Notes: generated by a model from the letters alone, not told the origin. Shown: positions 52,090 to 62,463, counted from the stretch's first letter. The stretch is 64,000 nucleotides of DNA from Opitutales bacterium (GCA_018607135.1 JABBCA010000102.1:6742-70741); one strand, 5' to 3'. Numbers and translations are program-made.

Positions 52090-55000
52090 TAGTTAACCAG
52101 CGGAAGGAGACGATCTCGAAACGCCGCCCAAATTGTTCATTCACAAAGGATGCCAACTCAGATACGCGTGCATCTGGCGTGTCGATTGAATCCACGTAGT
52201 CTGGTAAACGCTGCAACACAGCTTCACAATAAACCTCTGCTTGAATGCGATCATCTAGAGCATCACGAGCATTACCGTAGGCTCGAATGATAAAGGTATC
52301 GGAGCGTGGACGCAGGCTAGGGCCGATGCGGTTCAAAAGTTTACCTTGCGTAAGATAGCCCGCAATTCCCTCTGCATAGGAGCCCAAGCCTGCTGCGCGA
52401 AAACCATAGAGCCTTTCATCCGACAAAGGTAATTCATCAATTGCCTCAATCACGTAATCCTCAAAGCCTGAATTCAAGTTGGCTTTCTCGATAGCAGCCT
52501 GCAAAGCCCCAAAGATACGCGGATCCTCTGCGAGTTCGCTCAAGTCAGGCAAACTGCTATTCAACTCTGAACCACGGTCTGTAAATACGGCCAATTCGGC
52601 GTCGCTCCGAATGGATCGATTCACAAATTCGGAAAGACTCAAAAAGGGACCTCTGCGTTTGACCTCTTGAACCATTGCCTCGGCAAGGCTTCTTATTTCG
52701 GTCTGACTCAAGATACGAATCCCTTTCCAAGCATCGGTCTGACTGGACCAATTAGCAGTCGATCCTGCTGTAGTCGGATTAAAAGCGCTTTGAGGCTCTG
52801 GTATATCTAAAAAGAGAGCACCATCTGTAACCGACACGTCTCCGGCTTGACGCCCAAAGTATTGAGAAAAGATGGCTTCCCACGCCCTCACGGAAGTCGA
52901 ATTGATATTAAAGGCACCATCCAACAACAGTGCGGACGCGGCTTTGTCAAAAGAGGTTAAATCTTGAAGCGTTTCAGCGTCCAAATCGCTGCCAGCGAGC
53001 ACCATTTTTCCATTGTCTAAAGGGAAGGTGGGCTGCTGCTGACTTGGAACTGTTGAAACAAAGAATCGATCCCATAATTGACGGTTCGTGATCCACTGAT
53101 AGTCGGGGACGAAGTCATTGTCCGTATATGAATTACTCTGTAAATGGTAGTTTGCATGAGCTTCGCCGACGACAAACGACGGCCCAAAATTATTACTGTC
53201 CCACTCGCCATTCCCATTAAGTTTAAGTTCATCCGGCTCAGCACTTCTCAGATCAAGATGTCTAAAATCGCCCACCGAGAGAATCTCTTCATCAGCATTC
53301 GGCAATCGAAACAAAACCAATCGGTCCGATCCTTCTGGCGTATCGGAGAATCCCAGAAACGAAGCTTGATCAGTGCTCCAAGTTTCAATCTTAAAATTTT
53401 CATTCGCTACCTGATATCCAAATTGACTGCCTGGCACGCTTATTTCGCTATTTTCAACAACCGTTAAAAAATAGTATTGTCTATTCACAAAGTTGTAGGC
53501 GCCTAGCGACGCATCTTTTTCGCCTGGAACAGTATTACTGCTATTGGCTCGAATATTATGCCGATGTAACAAACTTGCCGTATCACGAAGCTGCGGATAG
53601 GTCTCTGAAACTTCTGGATTTATAGTTTTGAGGCCTAGTTCATATCCAATCAGTGACACGTCTAAACCATCCTCGTGAGCCGGTTGATTCGTGCTAGGTA
53701 ACCCCCTAAAGTTCAGCGAGCTACTACTATCAAAGGAGAACACCTCAACAGGCGATGGGCCATTCTGATCATCTCCAAAAAAATGTGACGATTGCTCAGA
53801 GACCGTGTCTTTGCCAGTAAGCAGTCCGCTCGGTTGCTCATCACCGTTGTCATCGTAGAATTTCCAGCGCAAATTACGATACTCCGCGTATTGGGTGCTG
53901 CCTCGGTCACGCAAAATAAAGTTGGACCAGATGTCCAGTTCACTATTATTGTCTACGTCTTGTGGGGTGCGTAGGTCTATGAAGACAGACGGCGGGTCGA
54001 CTCCCAATGAAGCTACATCCATGATGACTTCATCCTCTGCATCCTGATAAAACCCGAAGGTGCCCCACCCTTGTCGCATCGTGACCGCCTGAGAGGCGCT
54101 TGGTGAATATTCTTGATTGGATTGCATCGTGAAGATTCTCGATTCACCAGGTGGAATGGTGATCTCATTGCCTCCGGATTCATTCGTTAACTCAAAATCG
54201 ATGTAACGTTCGCGATCCCCTCCCTGCCATTTCTCATAAAATACAGGGAATTCTCCAACTGCACCCCCAGCGATGGGGAGACCATTCCAATCACCGTCTT
54301 GATAGTAGCCTGCTGCATATAAGTAGCGCCAGTCCCCCTCGGTGCGGTTCTGCCGTCTCCATCTGACAACCAATCCTTCGTTGGCAACAATCGTTTTGTT
54401 GTAGGGATTCCAAAGAACAATAGACGGCAAATGATATATCCGTGGACGAAAACTATAATTGTCCGTTTGCACGGGATCCTGCGTGGCAGCAACTCGAATC
54501 ACGGTGTGCAACTGAAAGCGCTCTAAAATTGGGTAGACTCCGATTTGCTCCTGACTCAAATCGGTTGGCGTGATCAGATATTCATCTGCCTGATTACGAG
54601 CGCCCAGTTGAGCATATTGACGAAAAACGTCCCAACTTGGCCCACCGCCTCTTACCGTTGGATGATAAGGTCTGTAAATTTCATCATGCGGGAGATACTT
54701 ATCAATGACGTCGGTCTTAAAAGTCGCTCGATTCATTCGAAGCGCTGAGCTGAGATCCAGTTGTAAGCCTCCACGCAGTGTATCGGAGAGAACGCCTTTG
54801 TGAAAAAGTGTGGCTGACTGAGATAGGTGCGCAGACTTAGCCGTTAAATTCGCTTCGTTCAGGTTAAAAACGGTATCCATTTCATTGTAACGGATCCAAT
54901 CCTTACTGTCAGCTTGTGGTTCCAGCCCAAAGTCATCATAAGCAATTGAGCCATTCGAAAGAGGCAGCAACGGAGGACTTCCTGGTTCAAAATTTGTCGA

Positions 55001-55579
55001 TACGGAATTCAACTTAGCTTTGACGCCCTCGTCGATGACTGCGTATGCATACCCTCCTGCTTCAACGAGGACATACGGTGCTTGCAAGGGGACCAGCTCT
55101 GGGCTGTTCAATTCCTCAATCGCCGCAAAGCCAGATGCCAACTTGACAGAATTATCAGTTAAGGCGACCGACGGTTCATAATTTAGCTGACCTTCATTAC
55201 CGCTCACGAGCCAAGTCTGCAATTCGGCTTTTGCGCGCGGATCGATGCCTTCTGGAAAGCCTGCACTTATATTCTCAGGCTGCTTCCACACACCCGTCCA
55301 ATGAGGGTGAAGCATTCTCCCTGAGCTGCCTCTTTGTATGTCGAGAATTTCCGCACGTGCGCTGACTCTTTGATCCTGACCAAGCGATTCTTGAAGCTGA
55401 CCGATTGCAACCTTCATGCCAAGCAGTGCATTCGACTGTGCATTCAACAAACGAACTTGCTTGTCCGAAGTTTGAATTTCTACCTGAGTTAAGGTCGTCA
55501 ACGATAGAACCAAGATCAATACGAATGCCATCAACGAAAGCGCGATGACGAGTGCAAATCCATTACGTTTCTTATTCAT
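52076..55579 (-). CDS. Verru_Chthon cassette protein A-like prepilin-type protein
   Basis: The start at 55579 (MNKKRNGFALVIALSLM) gives 1167 residues. The prepilin-like leader KKRNGF precedes a hydrophobic helix (FALVIALSLMAFVLILVLSL). AMG-like features QLQESLGQDQRVSARAEIL and GVWKQPENISAGFP follow, matching the TIGR02600 type described from Verrucomicrobia. It is anchored by a type IV-pilin-like N-terminus with a very large exported body. Usually found with cassette proteins B-D; here only a small secreted protein follows. Its function is unknown. The position between sulfatase genes suggests a role at the surface in glycan handling. Confidence 0.85.
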   Translation of the reverse strand: MNKKRNGFALVIALSLMAFVLILVLSLTTLTQVEIQTSDKQVRLLNAQSNALLGMKVAIGQLQESLGQDQRVSARAEILDIQRGSSGRMLHPHWTGVWKQPENISAGFPEGIDPRAKAELQTWLVSGNEGQLNYEPSVALTDNSVKLASGFAAIEELNSPELVPLQAPYVLVEAGGYAYAVIDEGVKAKLNSVSTNFEPGSPPLLPLSNGSIAYDDFGLEPQADSKDWIRYNEMDTVFNLNEANLTAKSAHLSQSATLFHKGVLSDTLRGGLQLDLSSALRMNRATFKTDVIDKYLPHDEIYRPYHPTVRGGGPSWDVFRQYAQLGARNQADEYLITPTDLSQEQIGVYPILERFQLHTVIRVAATQDPVQTDNYSFRPRIYHLPSIVLWNPYNKTIVANEGLVVRWRRQNRTEGDWRYLYAAGYYQDGDWNGLPIAGGAVGEFPVFYEKWQGGDRERYIDFELTNESGGNEITIPPGESRIFTMQSNQEYSPSASQAVTMRQGWGTFGFYQDAEDEVIMDVASLGVDPPSVFIDLRTPQDVDNNSELDIWSNFILRDRGSTQYAEYRNLRWKFYDDNGDEQPSGLLTGKDTVSEQSSHFFGDDQNGPSPVEVFSFDSSSSLNFRGLPSTNQPAHEDGLDVSLIGYELGLKTINPEVSETYPQLRDTASLLHRHNIRANSSNTVPGEKDASLGAYNFVNRQYYFLTVVENSEISVPGSQFGYQVANENFKIETWSTDQASFLGFSDTPEGSDRLVLFRLPNADEEILSVGDFRHLDLRSAEPDELKLNGNGEWDSNNFGPSFVVGEAHANYHLQSNSYTDNDFVPDYQWITNRQLWDRFFVSTVPSQQQPTFPLDNGKMVLAGSDLDAETLQDLTSFDKAASALLLDGAFNINSTSVRAWEAIFSQYFGRQAGDVSVTDGALFLDIPEPQSAFNPTTAGSTANWSSQTDAWKGIRILSQTEIRSLAEAMVQEVKRRGPFLSLSEFVNRSIRSDAELAVFTDRGSELNSSLPDLSELAEDPRIFGALQAAIEKANLNSGFEDYVIEAIDELPLSDERLYGFRAAGLGSYAEGIAGYLTQGKLLNRIGPSLRPRSDTFIIRAYGNARDALDDRIQAEVYCEAVLQRLPDYVDSIDTPDARVSELASFVNEQFGRRFEIVSFRWLTSDEI

Positions 55580-55669
55580 TAGATTAGGGGTAAGGTGGTA
55601 TCTATAGGTATGGCCCCCTTGATTACACATCGAGACCTCGGTTGTTTCTTAAAAAGTAAGTTGCATGGA

Positions 55670-58600
55670 CTAGTCGATTAGAGAGCCGTCAATGACGACA
55701 TTGTCCGAGTGTTGGACAATGAAACGCTGCGCATTTCGCTCGCGGTCTGGATAATCTTTGGTCGATTCTATCGTATTATTCTCCCACACCAATCCATCCA
55801 CACAGTAGACATCGAGTAGCGTAACTTTATCAAAAACACGAAAGGTATTGTTTGCTATTTTGATATTTCGGTTGTATCGACTCAGCTCACGATCTTCTTG
55901 TATACCGGCTTTGACATCGATAACCGCCTTGCCCCAAACCCCAAAAAGGCAATTGTCAAAAACGTTATTGCGGATGACGCAATCACTAACTCCTCCCTGC
56001 TCATACCAGAAGGCGGCATCACCTTCGAATAGGATGGCTGCCCCAGGTGCATGAAAATAATTGTTTTCGACAACTGTTCGTCCACGGCAATTCAGCAACA
56101 TGCCGCGCGCACGGTTGTTGCGTATGATGTTATTTGCGATGAGGACCTCTGGATAGTCTCGGATCTCAGCAATAGCGTCACCAATTTTTAGATCCGCAGG
56201 AAGCTTTTCAGTCAATGTGACCTCGGAACATTCCTTATTGATGTGATGCACGCTCTTTACAGTGGCCTTACCGTAGGTCAAGAGACTGTTACTGCGAACA
56301 AATTCGATCTCAGTGCCTGTCTGCAAATAATCAAAGCCCATTTGCTGATTGTGCATAAAGCGAACGATGATCGAATCGTCGCCAGTCGCTTCAACAATCC
56401 TTTGATAGACGCCGTGGATATTTGTCGCGTCATCCTTTTGATTCTCGAAGAGATTATTGGTGAGCTCAATCTTGCCAGTGCAGTTCACAAAGTGAGTAGC
56501 GTCCGCTGTTGTGCTGTTCATGCGATTACCAGAGGGAGTCACCTTGCAATCATTGACCACGATATTGCGCGAGTTTTGCCCCAATATACCCATGCCACCG
56601 GCGTGATGTATCGTTACTTTATCTATGCGCACATTTTCTGTCTTTGTAAGAACAATACCAGGATGGTCTCGATGGTTCGGCCCGAAAACCATTGTATTTC
56701 CGACCGTCCCGCGAAGGTTCGGCACATTGATCCGCACCTTACGGCCTTCTAAGTGAGTCGCAGGGTAGCCACCCCCCTCTCGAAGGAAATAGTGATCTCT
56801 GACCATGAAGGCCGTCTCGCGCTTAACGGTGTCGTATTCCAGCATGTGAGCACTTCCGTAAATGCCATTCTTGGAAACGGTGCTCGTTGAAACACGATCT
56901 ACCTGATTCTCAGTAAAATAAAGCATACCTCCTCGCAGCAAAAACGGGTGCCCTTCGACGATTTCTACATCCATATATTCTTTTTCTACACCAAGAATGA
57001 TTGCTTCTGAATGAAATGGACGGGAGAAATCGATAGAGAAATTAGTCAGTAGTATGTTTTTAGAGTGCTCTGCAACAAAAGGATTCATCGCTCCGTGAAA
57101 CATGAATTGCGCCCCACCACCTTCAATCGTCACGTTTTCCATACCGACCATGTCAAAGGCAATACGCTTAAGCCCCTCGTCATTATTGCTAACAAACAAG
57201 TAGCGCTCACCCGCATAGGTTGGATAAAAATCGTAAACTCCCGGCTCGAAGACTAAGCGCGACAATTCGTGCTGCTTACAAACTTCAAGCGCTTGCTTGA
57301 TTGCCAAGGTGTCGTCCGCACCATCGTCGGGACAGGCTCCGTAGTCGGCAACCTTTACGTCGATGACTTCTTGGACTCCAGAATACTTAGCGACTCCCAT
57401 GTCACGCTCCCAATGCTTCAATTTCGTTTTAAGACTTTTCATAATAGCTGGATATTTTTCAGAGAGATCCAGGCCTTCGGCAGGGTCCTCTTTAATGTTA
57501 TATAATTCTAATTTCCCACTGCGATGTGCCATGAGTTTCCACTCACGCTCTCGCACCGAAGCATACAGGTCCTCGTATGAACGATAGCCAAAGATGGGCG
57601 CACCTCGATCCAATCGTTTTTGGTCACGTAGTGGCTCAACCAGAGAGATCCCATCCAGTTCGATGAATCCCCCCGAATCTCCACCAGCGATCTCAACCAA
57701 CGTTGGAAACAAATCTAGTGACTGCACCGCGTCTTGAACTTCACCTGCCTGCGTGACGCCAGGCCATTGAATAAACATTGGAACCCGTGCGCCTCCTTCG
57801 TAGAGCGCAGTGCCTCCCATCTTGCCCCCTCGAAAGGGTGAATTCTCAAAGTAGCCACCTTGATCTGATAGGAAAATAATGACGGTTTCATCTGTTATTC
57901 CTTTATCTTCGAGCGCGTCTCGCACACGGCCGACCGAGTCATCCACAGACTTGACCATCGCCATATAGTGCGCCTCCTTCCCCTGAAAGCCCTTTTCTTC
58001 GAAATGGGAAACATAGTCCCGACGACCGATATGCGGCGTATGCACTGAGTAATACCAAAAAGACATCATGAATGGATTGTCTTGATCGTAACCCTTTATA
58101 AATGTAACCGCTTCATCAGTAAGTTTATCGGTTAAGTAGGCCTGGTCTTCTTCGTCAAATTCGTCGGAGCTTCTAAAGTAATCTGGATAATAAGAGCTTG
58201 GGTTGCCTTGATTCGTTGTTCCAATCTGCCGATCAAAGCCTTGGTCGGTCGGGTGAAAGCCTTCAGGGCCAAGATGCCACTTACCAAGGAACAGATGGTA
58301 GTAACCCAGTTCTTTCAGTGCCTCTGCATAGGTCACGTGTTTGAGCGGAAGCCAATTTCGCGAGGGAACGTCCCCTGGATCGTTATCGTAGAGATGAAAA
58401 GCGCCGTCTTCGTTCCATGGAATATGGCGTGTCATTTGCAAGCGAGCAGGATGCTTTCCGCTGAGTAAACCGGCACGACTAGGGCTACAGGTGGGCGACG
58501 GGATGTAACACTGCACAAAATCGACACTCTCCGCAGCGAGCGCGTCGATGTGTGGCGTCTCAAAATCATTATTTCTAAAGCCCAAATCCGACCAGCCTAG

Positions 58601-58705
58601 GTCATCGACAAAAAATAGAACGATGTTTGGCGGCGTTGCGTGTATAAGACCACATAACGAGAGAAATATCACTAAGTAATGCCTAAAATGTAGGGGTAAC
58701 ATCAC
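55670..58705 (-). CDS. Exported sulfatase-GH110 fusion enzyme
   Basis: The 1011-residue protein has a signal peptide (about 5-23). The sulfatase domain (about 25-440) has FFVDDLGWSDLG (DD 34-35), catalytic CSPSR (73-77), GKWHLG and FLSDQGG. The second domain (about 447-1011) is a right-handed beta-helix with GH110 marks: VSNNDEGLKRIAF, NFSIDFSRPFHSEA, then TADATHFVNCTG and KDDATNIHG, with the Asp-Asp pair (758-759) corresponding to catalytic acids of GH110. GH110 cleaves terminal alpha-1,3-galactosides. One chain could remove a sulfate and then the exposed galactose (inference). Natural domain fusions of this kind are rare to my knowledge. Confidence 0.9.
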   Translation of the reverse strand: MMLPLHFRHYLVIFLSLCGLIHATPPNIVLFFVDDLGWSDLGFRNNDFETPHIDALAAESVDFVQCYIPSPTCSPSRAGLLSGKHPARLQMTRHIPWNEDGAFHLYDNDPGDVPSRNWLPLKHVTYAEALKELGYYHLFLGKWHLGPEGFHPTDQGFDRQIGTTNQGNPSSYYPDYFRSSDEFDEEDQAYLTDKLTDEAVTFIKGYDQDNPFMMSFWYYSVHTPHIGRRDYVSHFEEKGFQGKEAHYMAMVKSVDDSVGRVRDALEDKGITDETVIIFLSDQGGYFENSPFRGGKMGGTALYEGGARVPMFIQWPGVTQAGEVQDAVQSLDLFPTLVEIAGGDSGGFIELDGISLVEPLRDQKRLDRGAPIFGYRSYEDLYASVREREWKLMAHRSGKLELYNIKEDPAEGLDLSEKYPAIMKSLKTKLKHWERDMGVAKYSGVQEVIDVKVADYGACPDDGADDTLAIKQALEVCKQHELSRLVFEPGVYDFYPTYAGERYLFVSNNDEGLKRIAFDMVGMENVTIEGGGAQFMFHGAMNPFVAEHSKNILLTNFSIDFSRPFHSEAIILGVEKEYMDVEIVEGHPFLLRGGMLYFTENQVDRVSTSTVSKNGIYGSAHMLEYDTVKRETAFMVRDHYFLREGGGYPATHLEGRKVRINVPNLRGTVGNTMVFGPNHRDHPGIVLTKTENVRIDKVTIHHAGGMGILGQNSRNIVVNDCKVTPSGNRMNSTTADATHFVNCTGKIELTNNLFENQKDDATNIHGVYQRIVEATGDDSIIVRFMHNQQMGFDYLQTGTEIEFVRSNSLLTYGKATVKSVHHINKECSEVTLTEKLPADLKIGDAIAEIRDYPEVLIANNIIRNNRARGMLLNCRGRTVVENNYFHAPGAAILFEGDAAFWYEQGGVSDCVIRNNVFDNCLFGVWGKAVIDVKAGIQEDRELSRYNRNIKIANNTFRVFDKVTLLDVYCVDGLVWENNTIESTKDYPDRERNAQRFIVQHSDNVVIDGSLID

Positions 58706-58735
58706 GATAGATAGAATGATTAACGAACTTAAGGT

Positions 58736-60217
58736 CTAAACAGTGGGCGAGATTTCCTCATTAAGGGATCGCAGATGCGTATGCAGTTCACTATGAAAAT
58801 CATCGATGATTGCGTCCGTATGTCTGCCATCTCCTTTGAGTATCGGTTCCATCTGGTAAGGATCATTTTCTAAGTCGAACAGTATATGGTTCGACGGTTT
58901 GCGTTTTTGAGCAATGTATCGAATCTCGCGACCAGTGAGTAATTCGCCTGCTTTCGGTGTAGTTATATAAGTATAACGCTTCGACCGGAAGCCTCTCCAA
59001 GATCCATAGCCGATGTAAGCCATTTCTGGGTCGGAGTTTGCTTTTGCATTCGCAGACAAAGTCGCCGAAAAATCGATACCGTCGACCTCAGATGGCACCG
59101 CTTGCCCAGTAAGACCCATTAATGTCGGCATTAAGTCAACACTACTAAACAGTCGGTCATCCGCATACGGATCGACTCCGGGCACACGCATCATTAGGGG
59201 CACCCGAATGGATTCCTCAAAAGGCACTCCTTTGGTCATCAAGTTATGAGAGCCCAACATTTCTCCATGATCTGAACTAAAAACGATAATCGTCTTTTCG
59301 TAGAGCCCACTGCGCTTGAGGTATTGGATTAAGGTTCCAAAAGAATCATCCAAAGCGGTGCATGCGCCAAAGTATCCCTTGACTGCACCTTCGAATTGAT
59401 CACCGAAATCGGTCGTTTCGATATTAGGCCTGACTGCAAGTGGATCCATGCCGTCATACATGGCCTCGTAATCTTTGGGTGCGTAGTATCCGTAGCCGTT
59501 CTTCTCGTGGCCTTTATTACCAGGCGTGTAACGCTTTTCTGTAGAGAGCGTTTCATGATACGAACCGTTGTGCGGCGGTCCGTAAGATACGACGAGATTG
59601 AATGGCCGATCGTCCTTTTGATTCATAAACTCGATGGCCTTGTTCGTAACGTGATTCGGTTGCCAGCCTTCTCCATATCGCTTCACCTTACCGTTTTCCT
59701 CAAAATCGAGAACGAAGTGGGCATGATTATGGATTGCAGATGTCCAGTAATCGTAATCGGCTCTTAAAAACTCGGGAGTGATACCATCCCAGACTTTGTG
59801 CGCATCGCGTCCGTTTAAGTGCCATTTACCGATGTATCCGTTTCGATATCCATTCTCTTTAAAGTTTCGACTTAGGAGCTGCTCGGCACGAACGTGCTCA
59901 TCGCCGTTTTTAATCACTCCATGATTTTGCGGATAGCGCCCCGTGAACCAGCACGCACGGTTAGGACTGCATACTGGTGCGGTGGCGATTGCGTTGTCGA
60001 ACGAGATGGATTGCTTCTGGAACGCATCTAAATGTGGTGTGATTACCGGGTCTTCCCCGCGATATCCAAGCGCTTGAGCACGCCACTGGTCCGTGTGGAC
60101 AAATATCACATTATAGGGCTGGTTTCGCAATTCACTGGATGACCACGCATGACTGGGGAACACACAACTGCTGGATAGAGCTAGGGCACTTTTTTGGAGG
60201 AAATTCCTACGATTCAT
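58736..60217 (-). CDS. Tat-exported sulfatase with CSPNR motif
   Basis: The 493-residue protein has a twin-arginine leader (NRRNFLQKSALAL). Metal residue is in VHTDQWR, and catalytic motif CSPNR is at 83-87, with Asn in the more variable fourth position. GKWHLNGRD and FSSDHGEMLGSH follow. An S1-type sulfatase; Tat export implies folding before export. First gene of the minus-strand group that faces the GH110/sulfatase pair across the 60.2-60.7 kb spacer. Confidence 0.92.
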   Translation of the reverse strand: MNRRNFLQKSALALSSSCVFPSHAWSSSELRNQPYNVIFVHTDQWRAQALGYRGEDPVITPHLDAFQKQSISFDNAIATAPVCSPNRACWFTGRYPQNHGVIKNGDEHVRAEQLLSRNFKENGYRNGYIGKWHLNGRDAHKVWDGITPEFLRADYDYWTSAIHNHAHFVLDFEENGKVKRYGEGWQPNHVTNKAIEFMNQKDDRPFNLVVSYGPPHNGSYHETLSTEKRYTPGNKGHEKNGYGYYAPKDYEAMYDGMDPLAVRPNIETTDFGDQFEGAVKGYFGACTALDDSFGTLIQYLKRSGLYEKTIIVFSSDHGEMLGSHNLMTKGVPFEESIRVPLMMRVPGVDPYADDRLFSSVDLMPTLMGLTGQAVPSEVDGIDFSATLSANAKANSDPEMAYIGYGSWRGFRSKRYTYITTPKAGELLTGREIRYIAQKRKPSNHILFDLENDPYQMEPILKGDGRHTDAIIDDFHSELHTHLRSLNEEISPTV

Positions 60218-60713
60218 AGACGCTTAATCTTGCACCGATGCCTGCAACTGTCAACGAGCTCAAAAACACGAAGTGGTTAACGTTGAATCAATCGAGTTTG
60301 AATTTAGAGCACCGTGAAGATCCCCACGAGGTTTAGTGCTCATACCACTTTTACATTGGCAAAAATAGCAGCCCTCAGGTCTTAAATAATTGAACGTTAA
60401 CCAAAGTGATCACTTACGGCCATTGACTCTCAATTGTGATCGTTAAATTTGGTATAACTCGCAAACTTTCAACTCCTAATCACGCAACCATTACTTCACA
60501 TCTATTTTAACTGACACCCCACTCGCACCACTACAGCGATGACCGCGCCAAGACACCCAAATCCAACTGCGGAAAAACTGTGAAACTGTAGACCGTTTCA
60601 AAACCCCCTACTGATAACTTATAGATTAGGAACCATTTCAACTCTCGTAGCGTTTCACAATGTGAAGGTGGCGGGTTGTTTCAGCAAAGCTACGAGTCGC
60701 TAACATCAATGCC
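60218..60713. promoter_or_regulatory. Divergent regulatory spacer with paired operator-like motifs
   Basis: There is no gene in these 496 bp. GGTTAACGTTGAA (60275-60287) and TTGAACGTTAACC (60390-60402) are inverted copies of one motif, 115 bp apart. TGAAAC-N8-GTTTCA (60581-60600) is a further palindrome, about 115 bp before the GH110 start. The arrangement fits one regulator controlling both divergent transcripts, possibly by looping. The regulator family (LacI type) is a guess from motif shape. Confidence 0.45.
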
Positions 60714-62435
60714 ATGCAAGTCTTAAACAAGGGCACTCCAGTCAACTACAAGGAATCCTGCATTATTCGGATTCAACCAGTAGATGGAGACAACATAAGC
60801 AGTCTTCGTGACGCACTTCGATGCATCCCAGATGATCAATCGTGCACACTCATATTGGAACATGGGGATTACCACTTTTACAGCGACCACGCCACTGAGC
60901 TCTTTTGCTTCGTCTCTAACAACAGCGAGGGACTCAAACGAATCGCGGTTCCTCTAATCGGAATCCATGATCTAACCATCGATGGCCAAGGATCAAGGCT
61001 CATATTTCATGGCCGTGTGTGCCCATTCCTTATCCGAAACTGCACAGGTATCACTCTTAAAAATTTCAGTGTTGATTACGTTAGGCCCTTTGTTTCTCAA
61101 GGCACGATTCAAGCAGTAGACACAGAAGCTGTGACTGTGCGTATGGATACCGAGAACCCCTACTACTTCGATGGTGGTCGCATCTGGTTTAGTGGCGATT
61201 GCTACCACCAACAAGGTTGCCAAAACGGGAAACTCTTCAAGCGCGATAGTTTTTTACACTGCTTAGAATTTGATACCCACAAACGTGAGACCGCGTATGG
61301 GGTGCAGGACCATTACAAAATGCCCGCGAGCGGAGTCTCTGAGATTGAGGAAGGCCTTATACGCCTTGCAACCTCTTACCCGACTCCTCTGCCACAAATC
61401 GATAATACTCTCGTCATCTCACACGATCACCGAGATTGTTTCGGTGTCTGCATCGATGAATCGAGCGAAGTTACCATCGAAGGCGTAGATATCTATCATA
61501 CTGGAGCGATGGCTTTTATTGCTCAGCGTTCAGACACGATCAGCCTACTCTCCTGCACCGTTGCCCCCCATCCCAATAACGGCAGAATGGTCTCCAGCTT
61601 CGCAGACGCGAGTCACTTCGTTAATTGCCGAGGGCTTATCCGTATTATTGGGTGTCGCTTTGAAAACATGCTCGATGACCCAGTCAACGTCCATGGGATC
61701 TACTCCCCCGTTTGCCGTATCATCGATAAGCACACCATCGAAGTAATGAATGGTCATCATGAGCAGGCTGGAATACCAGTCGCAGACCGAGGTGCGGAAA
61801 TACGCTTTGTGGATCAGAACAGCTTGCTGCCCATAGCCCACGGTATGGTAAAGCGAGTGGAATCAATCAACCGATTCACTTGGCGAGTGGAATTTGTGAA
61901 TGCGCTGCCTTCTGTAATTCGAACTGGCGACTGCATCGAGTCTCTTCAGTGGGTTCCAGATGTAGAGATTCGCGACTGTGTGTTTGGGAAAAACCGCGCG
62001 CGCGGACCATTAATATCGACTGCGGGCAGCGTGAAAATAGAAGGTAACCATTTTCACCATGCAGGTTCTGCCATCAAAATTTCAGGAGACTGCAACGACT
62101 GGTTTGAATCCGGCGCAGTCAAAGACGTCCTCATACGCAATAACATCTTTGACAATTGCGGCTATGGAAAATGGGGCACCGGAATCATCGCAATTGATCC
62201 TGAAATACGCCCTTCCCATTTGGGACACAACGCCTACCACCAGAATATCTCTTTAATCGAAAATGAATTCCGCACCTTTCATCAAGAGCTCATCTTTGCT
62301 CGGTCCGTCGATGGACTGATCATTCAGGGGAACCGTATTGAGAAGACCCGCGACTACCCAGAGAAAGAAACCACCTTTGAGGGTTTAAAGACGGAGGCTT
62401 GCCTGCATGTTCAGTCGGACCTGCCGTCGTGCTAA
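60714..62435 (+). CDS. GH110-family alpha-galactosidase-like protein without signal peptide
   Basis: The 573-residue beta-helix protein is clearly paralogous to the second domain of the fusion at 55670: VSNNSEGLKRIAV, NFSVDYVRPFVSQG, GVQDHYKM, ASHFVNCRG and MLDDPVNVHG with Asp321-Asp322 as putative catalytic pair. No leader is visible at this start (MQVLNKGTPVNYK), so the enzyme should be cytoplasmic. An unseen upstream start with a leader is not supported. It is followed 28 bp later by a leaderless sulfatase, on the same strand. Confidence 0.85.
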   Translation: MQVLNKGTPVNYKESCIIRIQPVDGDNISSLRDALRCIPDDQSCTLILEHGDYHFYSDHATELFCFVSNNSEGLKRIAVPLIGIHDLTIDGQGSRLIFHGRVCPFLIRNCTGITLKNFSVDYVRPFVSQGTIQAVDTEAVTVRMDTENPYYFDGGRIWFSGDCYHQQGCQNGKLFKRDSFLHCLEFDTHKRETAYGVQDHYKMPASGVSEIEEGLIRLATSYPTPLPQIDNTLVISHDHRDCFGVCIDESSEVTIEGVDIYHTGAMAFIAQRSDTISLLSCTVAPHPNNGRMVSSFADASHFVNCRGLIRIIGCRFENMLDDPVNVHGIYSPVCRIIDKHTIEVMNGHHEQAGIPVADRGAEIRFVDQNSLLPIAHGMVKRVESINRFTWRVEFVNALPSVIRTGDCIESLQWVPDVEIRDCVFGKNRARGPLISTAGSVKIEGNHFHHAGSAIKISGDCNDWFESGAVKDVLIRNNIFDNCGYGKWGTGIIAIDPEIRPSHLGHNAYHQNISLIENEFRTFHQELIFARSVDGLIIQGNRIEKTRDYPEKETTFEGLKTEACLHVQSDLPSC

Positions 62436-62463
62436 AGTCAGCAAGTAGGTAGTTAGCAACCTC

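Noticed and set aside
58736-60217. Inactive sulfatase because of CSPNR instead of CSPSR
   Set aside because: The fourth position of the CxPxR core varies among active sulfatases, and Cys, Pro and Arg are intact, so loss of activity is not supported.
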